From: VFJL01 sp043721435
GTDB taxonomy: Bacteria > Pseudomonadota > Gammaproteobacteria > Burkholderiales > Nitrosomonadaceae
Reading direction: 5' to 3'
Assembly: GCA_043721435.1 (NCBI GenBank)
Contig: JAYSQR010000002.1
Location: forward strand, 1 to 13,791
Length of the DNA: 13,791 nucleotides
Position numbers and translations under genes: made by a program
In this document: positions 1 to 8,110 of the stretch, one piece after another
Layout of the letters: every line of letters starts with the position of its first letter
Numbering within the stretch: position 1 is the stretch's first letter
The notes under the pieces: generated by a model
What the model saw: the letters and a program-made list of their open reading frames with translations, nothing else
What the model was told of the DNA's origin: nothing
Database searches by the model: none

Positions 1-2005
<2,005 letters not shown>

Positions 2006-2008
2006 CCT

Positions 2009-2398
2009 TCATCCTTGCAACACCATCACCGCATCCATTTCCACCAATGCTCCTCGCGGAAGCGCCGCCACACCTACCGCTGCGCGCGCCGGATAAGGCT
2101 GGCTGAAGTAGCTCGCCATGATTTCGTTGACCCTAGTGAAATGGACAAGATCGGTCAGATAGACATTCAGTTTGACGATATCACTCAGGTCACCGCCACT
2201 CGCCACTGCCACCGCCCTCAGGTTCAGAAATACCTGTTGGATTTGCGCCTCGATCCCCTCCACCATCTGCATGGTAAAAGGATCCAATCCGATCTGACCA
2301 GAAAGATAAACCGTCTCCCCTGCGCCGACGCGTATCGCCTGGGAATAAGTGCCGATAGCCTGGGGTGCATCGGCCGTCTGTATCGTCTGTTTTTTCAT
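2009..2398 (-). CDS. ridA: RidA/YjgF family enamine/imine deaminase
   Basis: RidA proteins hydrolyse reactive 2-aminoacrylate and related enamines released by PLP enzymes, protecting those enzymes. The 129-residue product matches the usual length of about 128 residues. Family features visible: the N-terminal IGTYSQAIRVG stretch, YLSGQIGLDP, the central LSDIVKLNVYLTDL, and the C-terminal PARAAVGVAALPRGALVEMD, whose arginine after the proline is the expected substrate-carboxylate-binding Arg. The ATG at 2398 is chosen over longer forms because AGGAG (plus-strand 2404-2408) lies five bases upstream and the family N-terminus begins here; a longer frame would run into murA on the other strand. It precedes recG on the same strand. 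Family identity is secure; the exact physiological substrate is not shown by sequence. Confidence 0.93.
   Translation of the reverse strand: MKKQTIQTADAPQAIGTYSQAIRVGAGETVYLSGQIGLDPFTMQMVEGIEAQIQQVFLNLRAVAVASGGDLSDIVKLNVYLTDLVHFTRVNEIMASYFSQPYPARAAVGVAALPRGALVEMDAVMVLQG
2012..2016 (-). promoter_or_regulatory. Shine-Dalgarno deciding the recG GTG start
   Basis: On the minus strand AAGGA overlaps the last codons of ridA and stands six bases before a GTG. It supports the non-ATG start of recG and suggests translational coupling between ridA and recG. Confidence 0.55.
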
Positions 2399-2493
2399 TT
2401 GATCTCCTGAAGTGTTTGAGTGCTCGCGTACTGCCGGGTCGAAAATGCGAAGCAGATACTCACAAATTTGGTTTATAGAAGCGACCTTTGCGA

Positions 2494-2499
2494 TATGAT
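2494..2499 (+). promoter_or_regulatory. possible -10 element in the ridA/murA divergent region
   Basis: The 202-base gap 2399-2600 between divergent ridA and murA must hold promoters in both directions. TATGAT at 2494-2499 matches five of six bases of the sigma-70 -10 consensus, about 100 bases before murA. I found no convincing -35 hexamer at 16-18 bases upstream (TTGGTT lies 20 bases away), so this is only a candidate. No operator or riboswitch was recognised in the gap. Confidence 0.25.
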
Positions 2500-2600
2500 G
2501 AAGGGAACCTCGGCACATTTCAACCAGAAACCCATTACCAGCCCTCTGATCGCCAATCTGGAAAAATGAATCGATACAACGCAGACAATATTTTCGACTC

Positions 2601-3854
2601 ATGCAAAAACTAATCATTCAAGGCGGCACGCCCCTGACCGGCGAAGTATGTATTTCTGGTGCAAAAAATGCTGCATTACCCATTCTGTGCGCTTCCCTGC
2701 TCACTGGCGATACTCTCAAGATCGAGAATGTGCCTCATCTCAATGACGTCACCACCATGCTGGCTCTGCTCAGGCAGATGGGCATGGATATTTCGCCAGA
2801 CGGCAAACAGGGCGTAGAACTGACCGCCGCCCATCTCTCCCATCTGGTCGCACCTTACGAAATGGTGAAGACCATGCGTGCCGCCATCCTGGTGCTGGGG
2901 CCGATGCTGGCACGCGCGGGCGAAGCGAAAGTATCGCTGCCCGGCGGCTGTGCCATCGGCTTGCGCCCGGTAGATCAGCATATCAAAGGCTTGCAGGCGA
3001 TGGGCGCGGAGATTCAGATCGAACATGGCTATATTCATGCGCAAGCAAAACGCCTCAATGGTGTGCGTATCGTGATGGATTTGGTGACTGTCACCGGCAC
3101 CGAGAATCTGATGATGGCAGCAACCCTGGCCAACGGCACAACGATTCTGGAAAACGCCGCGCGCGAACCGGAAGTGACGAATCTGGCCAACTGCCTGATC
3201 GCGATGGGCGCAAAAATCCACGGTGCCGGCAGCGATATCATCACCATTGAAGGAGTCAAGATGCTGCATGGTGCAACCCATCGGGTCATGCCTGACCGTA
3301 TCGAAACCGGCACTTTCCTGGTAGCGGCAGCTGCCAGCGGTGGCGAGATTCACCTGAGAGATGCCCGTGCCGACATACTCGACGTGGTACTCGACAAGCT
3401 GACAGAAGCCGGTGCAATAATCGAATCGGGACAGGACTGGATCAGTCTGAAAATGAATAACGCACTGAAATCCGTAAGCCTGCGGACCGCGCCCTACCCG
3501 GCTTTTCCCACCGACATGCAGGCGCAATTCATGGTGCTGAACAGCATTGCCGCAGGCACCGCCATCATCACCGAAACCATATTCGAAAATCGTTTCATGC
3601 ATGTACAGGAATTGAAACGCATGGGCGCCAGCATCGAAGTAGAAGGTAATACCGCTGTGGTGCGCGGCGTGGCCAGTCTCGACGGCGCCAACGTCATGGC
3701 CACTGATCTACGCGCCTCCGCCAGCCTGGTACTGGCAGGGCTGATTGCCCGCGACGAAACCACCATTGAACGCATTTACCACCTTGACCGTGGCTACGAA
3801 CGCATTGAAGAAAAATTGACCCGGCTAGGAGCAAGAGTCAGGCGTGTAAGTTAG
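2601..3854 (+). CDS. murA: UDP-N-acetylglucosamine 1-carboxyvinyltransferase MurA
   Basis: MurA carries out the first committed step of peptidoglycan synthesis in the cytoplasm, transferring enolpyruvate from PEP to UDP-GlcNAc. The 417-residue product has the full family length. Visible marks: the substrate-binding SGAKNAALP loop (Lys22, Asn23), the catalytic-loop LPGGCAIGLRPVDQHIKG with Cys117 as the PEP-reactive and fosfomycin-sensitive cysteine, and AFPTDMQAQFM with the conserved Asp. The ATG at 2601 gives the canonical MQKLIIQGGTPLTGEV N-terminus, although no clear Shine-Dalgarno precedes it. It heads the plus-strand operon; hisG begins 49 bases after its stop, an order common in Betaproteobacteria. 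Confidence 0.97.
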   Translation: MQKLIIQGGTPLTGEVCISGAKNAALPILCASLLTGDTLKIENVPHLNDVTTMLALLRQMGMDISPDGKQGVELTAAHLSHLVAPYEMVKTMRAAILVLGPMLARAGEAKVSLPGGCAIGLRPVDQHIKGLQAMGAEIQIEHGYIHAQAKRLNGVRIVMDLVTVTGTENLMMAATLANGTTILENAAREPEVTNLANCLIAMGAKIHGAGSDIITIEGVKMLHGATHRVMPDRIETGTFLVAAAASGGEIHLRDARADILDVVLDKLTEAGAIIESGQDWISLKMNNALKSVSLRTAPYPAFPTDMQAQFMVLNSIAAGTAIITETIFENRFMHVQELKRMGASIEVEGNTAVVRGVASLDGANVMATDLRASASLVLAGLIARDETTIERIYHLDRGYERIEEKLTRLGARVRRVS

Positions 3855-3903
3855 AACATGTCAGCTCTCTGCGGTAAACTATGACTTTTCATGGATCCCC
3901 ATC

Positions 3904-4551
3904 ATGACCGGCATCACCATCGCCCTTTCCAAGGGCCGCATTTTTGACGATACCGCGCCGCTGTTGAAAGCAGCAGGTGTGGTCGCGCTCGACAATCCCG
4001 AAACCTCGCGCAAGCTGATACTGGCCACCAATCGCGCGGATGTACGACTGATCATCGTGCGCGCCGCCGATGTGCCGACTTATGTGCAATACGGCGCGGC
4101 AGACATGGGTATTGCTGGTAAAGACGTGCTGCTGGAACACGGCGGCGCGGGGCTATATCAGCCGCTGGATTTAAATATCGCCTGTTGCCGCATGATGGTG
4201 GCAGTGCACAACGATTTCGATTACGAATCCGCTGTGCGCCAGGGAGCACGGCTACGGGTGGCGACCAAGTACCTGCAAACGGCGCGCGAGCACTTCGCCG
4301 AAAAGGGTATGCATGTGGATCTGATCAAACTCTACGGCTCAATGGAACTTGCGCCGCTGGTAGGACTGGCAGACGCGATCGTGGATCTGGTTTCCAGCGG
4401 CAACACTTTGAAGGCCAATCATCTTAAAGCGGTGGAAGAGATCATGCCGATTTCGGCCCGGCTGGTCATCAATCAGGCAGCATTGAAATTGAAACGGAAA
4501 ACAATCCAGCCGATGCTGGAGGCATTCTCAGCGGCAACCAAACAACTCTAG
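3904..4551 (+). CDS. hisG: ATP phosphoribosyltransferase, short form HisG
   Basis: HisG starts histidine synthesis by joining ATP and PRPP. At 215 residues this is the short form, which lacks the C-terminal histidine-binding regulatory domain of the roughly 300-residue long form. Short HisG normally works in a complex with HisZ, a histidyl-tRNA synthetase paralogue; no hisZ is in the window, so it should lie elsewhere. Visible motifs: N-terminal TIALSKGRI, the ADMGIAGKD segment of the substrate cleft, and a PRPP-binding loop ADAIVDLVSSGNTLKAN at about residues 156-172. The ATG at 3904 gives the usual family start. Feedback control by histidine is expected through HisZ; this is family knowledge. 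Confidence 0.96.
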   Translation: MTGITIALSKGRIFDDTAPLLKAAGVVALDNPETSRKLILATNRADVRLIIVRAADVPTYVQYGAADMGIAGKDVLLEHGGAGLYQPLDLNIACCRMMVAVHNDFDYESAVRQGARLRVATKYLQTAREHFAEKGMHVDLIKLYGSMELAPLVGLADAIVDLVSSGNTLKANHLKAVEEIMPISARLVINQAALKLKRKTIQPMLEAFSAATKQL

Positions 4552-4562
4552 AAAGAACAATT

Positions 4563-4696
4563 GAACCGCGAAGGACGCGGAGGACGCGAAGGAATTTAAA
4601 TGCCCGGGCAATATAGCTAGCGCATTCGCACTACGGGGAACTTGCTACAAGGCTATCTTCTGCTTTCCTCTGCGTCCCCCGCGTCCTCTGCAGTGA
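4563..4696 (+). repeat. imperfect inverted repeat (31-base arms) between hisG and hisD
   Basis: Left arm 4563-4593 and right arm 4666-4696 are reverse complements at 23 of 31 positions by hand alignment. Each arm is built from short units of the GGACGCG or CGCGTCC type, separated by about 72 bases. This would fold into a long imperfect stem in the mRNA, or is a dispersed intergenic element inserted in the operon. A related purine/pyrimidine-skewed stretch occurs after hisA near 13750-13774. The right arm ends about 20 bases before the hisD start, which has an AGGA (4708-4711) nearby. No poly-T tract follows, so it does not look like an intrinsic terminator. Confidence 0.65.
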
Positions 4697-4717
4697 AGTC
4701 CGTTTTTAGGATAACCC

Positions 4718-6025
4718 ATGCTACAGATTAAGCGATTTTCCTCTGTCGATGCCGGATTCGATGCGGCGCTGGGCAAACTGCTGGCCTTTGAAGATACACA
4801 GGATGCGGCAGTGGATGCGACCGTCAGCAGCATTCTCGCAGACGTTAAAAAACGCGGTGATGAAGCGCTGCTGGAATACACGCGCCGCTTCGACTATCTG
4901 GATGCGGCTTCGGTGGCACAGCTTGAATTGCCCAAAAGCCGCTTGCTACAAGCCTTGCAGGATTTGCCAGCGGTGCAGCGGGAACCCCTGGAGCAGGCTG
5001 CCGAACGGGTGCGTGCTTACCATGAGAAACAACTGGCGCAATCCTGGAGCTATACCGAACCTGATGGTACGCTGCTTGGCCAGAAAATAACCCCGCTGGA
5101 TCGTGTCGGCTTGTACGTGCCCGGCGGCAAAGCGTCTTATCCTTCGTCGGTGCTGATGAATGCGATTCCTGCCAAGGTAGCGGGGGTGGGCGAACTCATT
5201 ATGGTGGTGCCGACTCCCGCTGGCGAGAAAAATGAACTGGTATTGGCAGCGGCGGCGATTTGCGAGGTAGATCGCGTGTTCACCATCGGTGGTGCCCAGG
5301 CTGTTGCAGCGCTGGCCTACGGTACTGCGACTGTGCCGCAAGTGGACAAGATCGTCGGTCCCGGCAATGCTTATGTGGCGACAGCCAAGCGCCGGGTATT
5401 CGGCGTAGTGGGTATCGACATGATAGCGGGGCCATCGGAAATTCTGGTGATTTGCGATGGTAAAACCGATCCCGACTGGATTGCAATGGATATGTTTTCG
5501 CAGGCCGAGCACGATGAAATGGCGCAGGCAATCCTGCTTTCCCCCGATGCGGCTTTCATCGACGCAGTGGCGGCAAGTATCGCCCGGCAACTGCCCACGA
5601 TGCCACGCAAAGCCGTGATACGCACCTCGCTTGAAAGCCGCGGGGCGCTGATTCGGGTGCGTGACCTGGATGAAGCCTGCGCCATCACCAACCGCATCGC
5701 GCCGGAACACCTGGAGCTATCCGTTGCGCAGCCGGAACAATGGGCAGAAAAAATCCGGCATGCCGGTGCGATTTTCCTCGGACGCTACACTTCCGAAGCC
5801 CTCGGCGATTATTGCGCAGGTCCCAATCACGTGCTGCCCACTTCCCGCACTGCACGCTTTTCGTCGCCATTGGGCGTGTATGATTTCCAGAAGCGTAGCA
5901 GCCTCATCCAGGTGTCGGCACAAGGCGCGGAAAAACTTGGCGCGATTGCTTCCATTCTGGCTCGGGGAGAGGGTTTACAGGCGCACGCGCTGGCGGCGGA
6001 ATATCGCTTCAAGAAAGGCGGTTAA
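4718..6025 (+). CDS. hisD: Histidinol dehydrogenase HisD
   Basis: HisD is the zinc- and NAD-dependent enzyme that oxidises L-histidinol twice to L-histidine. The 435-residue length is normal. Visible residues: the NAD-region VGLYVPGGKASYPSSVLMN (about 130-148), FTIGGAQAVAALAYGT (about 188-203), VGPGNAYV, and AGPSEILV. Expected zinc ligands are Gln262 and His265 in SQAEHDE, Asp364 in LGDYCAGPNH and His423 near the C-terminus. The catalytic Glu330-His331 pair sits in APEHLEL. The ATG at 4718 follows AGGA and begins the family sequence. In most related genomes hisC follows closely; here the next 4.45 kb are a foreign island. The stop codon lies inside a perfect 14-base palindrome. Confidence 0.97.
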   Translation: MLQIKRFSSVDAGFDAALGKLLAFEDTQDAAVDATVSSILADVKKRGDEALLEYTRRFDYLDAASVAQLELPKSRLLQALQDLPAVQREPLEQAAERVRAYHEKQLAQSWSYTEPDGTLLGQKITPLDRVGLYVPGGKASYPSSVLMNAIPAKVAGVGELIMVVPTPAGEKNELVLAAAAICEVDRVFTIGGAQAVAALAYGTATVPQVDKIVGPGNAYVATAKRRVFGVVGIDMIAGPSEILVICDGKTDPDWIAMDMFSQAEHDEMAQAILLSPDAAFIDAVAASIARQLPTMPRKAVIRTSLESRGALIRVRDLDEACAITNRIAPEHLELSVAQPEQWAEKIRHAGAIFLGRYTSEALGDYCAGPNHVLPTSRTARFSSPLGVYDFQKRSSLIQVSAQGAEKLGAIASILARGEGLQAHALAAEYRFKKGG

Positions 6026-6030
6026 CCGCC
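6017..6030. repeat. perfect 14-base palindrome spanning the hisD stop
   Basis: GGCGGTTAACCGCC is perfectly self-complementary and includes the TAA stop of hisD. It marks the left edge of the island. It is followed by AAAACTACCC, not a T-run, so a standard terminator is unlikely. A second short palindrome, TTCTTAAGAA, lies at 6098-6107, and a 5-bp hairpin ACCTC/GAGGT at about 6083-6096. The rest of 6031-6195 shows no gene and no convincing promoter; a -10-like TATACA at 6119-6124 lacks a well-spaced -35. Confidence 0.5.
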
Positions 6031-6181
6031 AAAACTACCCTGTGCTTGTCGGAGGGTCTCGCTCAAAGTGCTGGGATTTAAAACCTCGTTTGAGGTATTC
6101 TTAAGAAAGATGGTGCACTATACAAAGCTACCATTGGCTGCTGTACTTCGAGATTGGATCCGCATTTCAATAACAGCTTTC

Positions 6182-6186
6182 GGGAG
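6182..6186 (+). promoter_or_regulatory. Shine-Dalgarno deciding the dndC-like start
   Basis: GGGAG lies nine bases before ATG 6196. It favours this start over the in-frame TTG at 6154, which has no Shine-Dalgarno, and over the GTG at 6190, which is too close. Confidence 0.5.
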
Positions 6187-6195
6187 ATTGTGCTC

Positions 6196-7164
6196 ATGGG
6201 TGATTTATGTCACGCTGTATTGCCAGCAGCCGCTCTGAATTGTGATGCTGCTGAAAAGTTCGTAGATATTGTTGCAGCAGTTCGCGAAGAGTATCTTTCA
6301 ACCTCACAGAATTATCCTTGGATTATCGGGTTCTCCGGTGGTAAGGACAGCACTCTGGTTGTTCATGCTGTCTTTGATGCTCTCCTTTCGGTGGCTCCGT
6401 TGCGGCGTACTCGCCCTGTCCACATTGTTTCTAACGATACACTGGTGGAAAGTCCTCCGGTTACGGCGCATCTGCAGTCCTCGCAGTTGGTGATTGAGCA
6501 AGCCGCGCGCAATCTTCGTTTGCCTATCAGCGTAGTTACTACCCGTCCAAATATTGAGCAGTCTTTCTGGGTAAATATTATAGGGCGCGGTTATCCAACT
6601 CCTAATCAATCCTTTCGCTGGTGTACTGATCGGTTAAAGATACAACCGACTAGTCGCTATATTCTCGATTCTGTTTCTGCTTGTGGTTCCGCCATAGTGG
6701 TGTTGGGTGTTCGTCTGGATGAAAGCAACTCACGCCGCGCGAACATCGAGAAACGTGAGAATCTAGCGAATACCAACCTTTCAGCGCATTCTGAATTACC
6801 CGGCGCATTGATCTATCGCCCTATCGTTGATCTAACCACAGATGATGTATGGGAAATTCTCGCGTCGAATTTGCCGCCTTGGGGCGGATCACATGCTGGA
6901 TTAGTGCAGCTTTACAGGGATGCGGAAGGTGGCGAATGCCCCGTTGTGCTTTCCAAAGAAGAAGCCCCAGGATGTGGAACGAAGTCCAGTCGCTTTGGTT
7001 GTTGGACATGCACAGTGGTGGAAAAAGACAAAAGCCTGCAAGGTTCTGTTGATAGTGGCAAATCTCAGTATGCTCCTCTGATTGCATTCAGGGACTGGCT
7101 CAAGGTGATTCTCAACAAAATTAAATACCGCCAGCATTTGCAACAAGCCGGAGCGTATGCTTAA
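6196..7164 (+). CDS. DndC-like phosphorothioation protein, PAPS-reductase/ATP-pyrophosphatase fold, short form
   Basis: DndC-family proteins are iron-sulfur ATP pyrophosphatases that activate the DNA backbone for sulfur incorporation. The product (322 aa from ATG 6196) has the PP-loop SGGKDS at residues 47-52 in the family context PWIIGFSGGKDST, then HIVSNDTLVESP (about 76-87), FRWCTDRLKI (Cys143), GVRLDES (171-177) and a cysteine cluster GCGTKSSRFGCWTCTVVEKDK with Cys260, Cys269 and Cys272. Cys143 plus this cluster could hold a 4Fe-4S centre. Full Dnd-system DndC proteins are, from memory, around 500 residues; this one stops about 20 residues after the conserved PLIAFRDWL segment, so the usual C-terminal extension is missing. 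Its stop overlaps the HNH gene by eight bases. Fold and family are clear; sulfur modification by this compact form is inferred. Confidence 0.85.
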   Translation: MGDLCHAVLPAAALNCDAAEKFVDIVAAVREEYLSTSQNYPWIIGFSGGKDSTLVVHAVFDALLSVAPLRRTRPVHIVSNDTLVESPPVTAHLQSSQLVIEQAARNLRLPISVVTTRPNIEQSFWVNIIGRGYPTPNQSFRWCTDRLKIQPTSRYILDSVSACGSAIVVLGVRLDESNSRRANIEKRENLANTNLSAHSELPGALIYRPIVDLTTDDVWEILASNLPPWGGSHAGLVQLYRDAEGGECPVVLSKEEAPGCGTKSSRFGCWTCTVVEKDKSLQGSVDSGKSQYAPLIAFRDWLKVILNKIKYRQHLQQAGAYA

Positions 7165-8110
7165 CAATTGGCTTAATAGACTCGCAAAGCTGCGTGTTGA
7201 TAGAGCTTCAAACAATCCGGCTCCACACAAACCCCTTCTTTTGCTTGCAATCCTTGACCAAATCGAGGACGGCACTATTACCTCAAACATCATAAGACTG
7301 ACACCTGAAATTGCTTTCCGCTTCTTGGGTTATTGGGAAGTTGTTAGCTCCCGAGGCCGATCAGTTGGTCGCGCTGAATTGCCATTCTTTCACCTTCAAA
7401 GCGATGGGTTTCTCCGGCACGTTGCTATTCCGGGGTTAGAGGCAGCTCTTGGCAGCATCCGTCCGACATCCGTGGAGCTGTTAAATAAGGTTATTTCACA
7501 CGCCGAACTTCCAGAGGAATTTTTCGAGTTGATGCGGAACAAAAACCATCGTGATGCAGCTCGAAAAACCCTGATCGCAGGCGACTGGTTTTTCCCGGAA
7601 GAAAAAATCAAGCTTCTTGCCATGCTGGGTTTGGATTCAAGCGATTTCGCCTTGGATGGAGAATCGATGCCAATTGTATTAAGAGAGGAAGATGTCAAGC
7701 AGGGTAGAGACATCAAATTTCGACTCCAAATCGTGCCGCTTTATCACTACTCCTGCGCACTTTGCAGGATCAAAATCCTACTGCCATCTGGGATTACGTT
7801 GGTCGAGGCGGCACATATCCACCAGTTTGCGCAAAGTAAAAATGACGATATTACCAATGGCATGGCACTATGCCGAAATCATCACTGGGCATTTGATCAA
7901 GGACTGTGGTCGATAAACCCTAGTTTTGAGATAATAGTGGCGCATGGAAAATTTGAGGAGCAGACAGCAAGCCAAATAAGTTTATTATCGTACCATCTGG
8001 AACAACGCGATTTCGCGTGGTTGCAACCTGAACACCGACCTAGCCAGAAAAACTTTCTGAATGGCACAGAAAGCAGAAGTTTCTTGGGGGTCAAGCATGA
8101 GCGACATTGA
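7157..8110 (+). CDS. HNH endonuclease with N-terminal sulfur-binding-domain-like region
   Basis: This 317-residue protein has a two-part layout. Residues about 1-160 carry the signature NNPAPHKPLLLLAILDQIE (19-37), which resembles the sulfur-binding domain (SBD) of phosphorothioate-dependent McrA-type enzymes such as ScoMcrA. Residues about 185-255 form an HNH nuclease: Cys200-x2-Cys203, EAAHIHQF (217-224, His220 the likely catalytic base), Asn234, then ALCRNHHWAFDQGLW (237-251) with Cys239 and His242/243 for zinc and metal binding. The ATG at 7157 overlaps the dndC-like stop by eight bases, and GGAG lies just upstream, so translation is probably coupled. The last 14 bases overlap the ATPase start. 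It is the likely restriction effector of the module. Whether it cuts sulfur-marked DNA or is blocked by the mark cannot be told from sequence. Confidence 0.82.
   Translation: MLNNWLNRLAKLRVDRASNNPAPHKPLLLLAILDQIEDGTITSNIIRLTPEIAFRFLGYWEVVSSRGRSVGRAELPFFHLQSDGFLRHVAIPGLEAALGSIRPTSVELLNKVISHAELPEEFFELMRNKNHRDAARKTLIAGDWFFPEEKIKLLAMLGLDSSDFALDGESMPIVLREEDVKQGRDIKFRLQIVPLYHYSCALCRIKILLPSGITLVEAAHIHQFAQSKNDDITNGMALCRNHHWAFDQGLWSINPSFEIIVAHGKFEEQTASQISLLSYHLEQRDFAWLQPEHRPSQKNFLNGTESRSFLGVKHERH
8086..8090 (+). promoter_or_regulatory. Shine-Dalgarno-like G-run deciding the ATPase start
   Basis: GGGGG lies six bases before ATG 8097, inside the end of the HNH gene. It favours 8097 over the in-frame ATG at 8061. 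Confidence 0.45.

Noticed and set aside
2495..2569. 24-codon open frame upstream of murA
   Set aside because: No ribosome-binding site and no recognisable product; likely chance in the divergent intergenic region.
2676..3602. Minus-strand 308-codon open frame inside murA
   Set aside because: Shadow of murA; His/Gln-rich without recognisable motifs.
4946..5710. Minus-strand 254-codon open frame inside hisD
   Set aside because: Shadow of hisD, which has all catalytic residues on the plus strand.
6090..6124. TTGAGG and TATACA as a promoter for the island
   Set aside because: Spacing of 23 bases is outside the normal range; not strong enough to list as a promoter.
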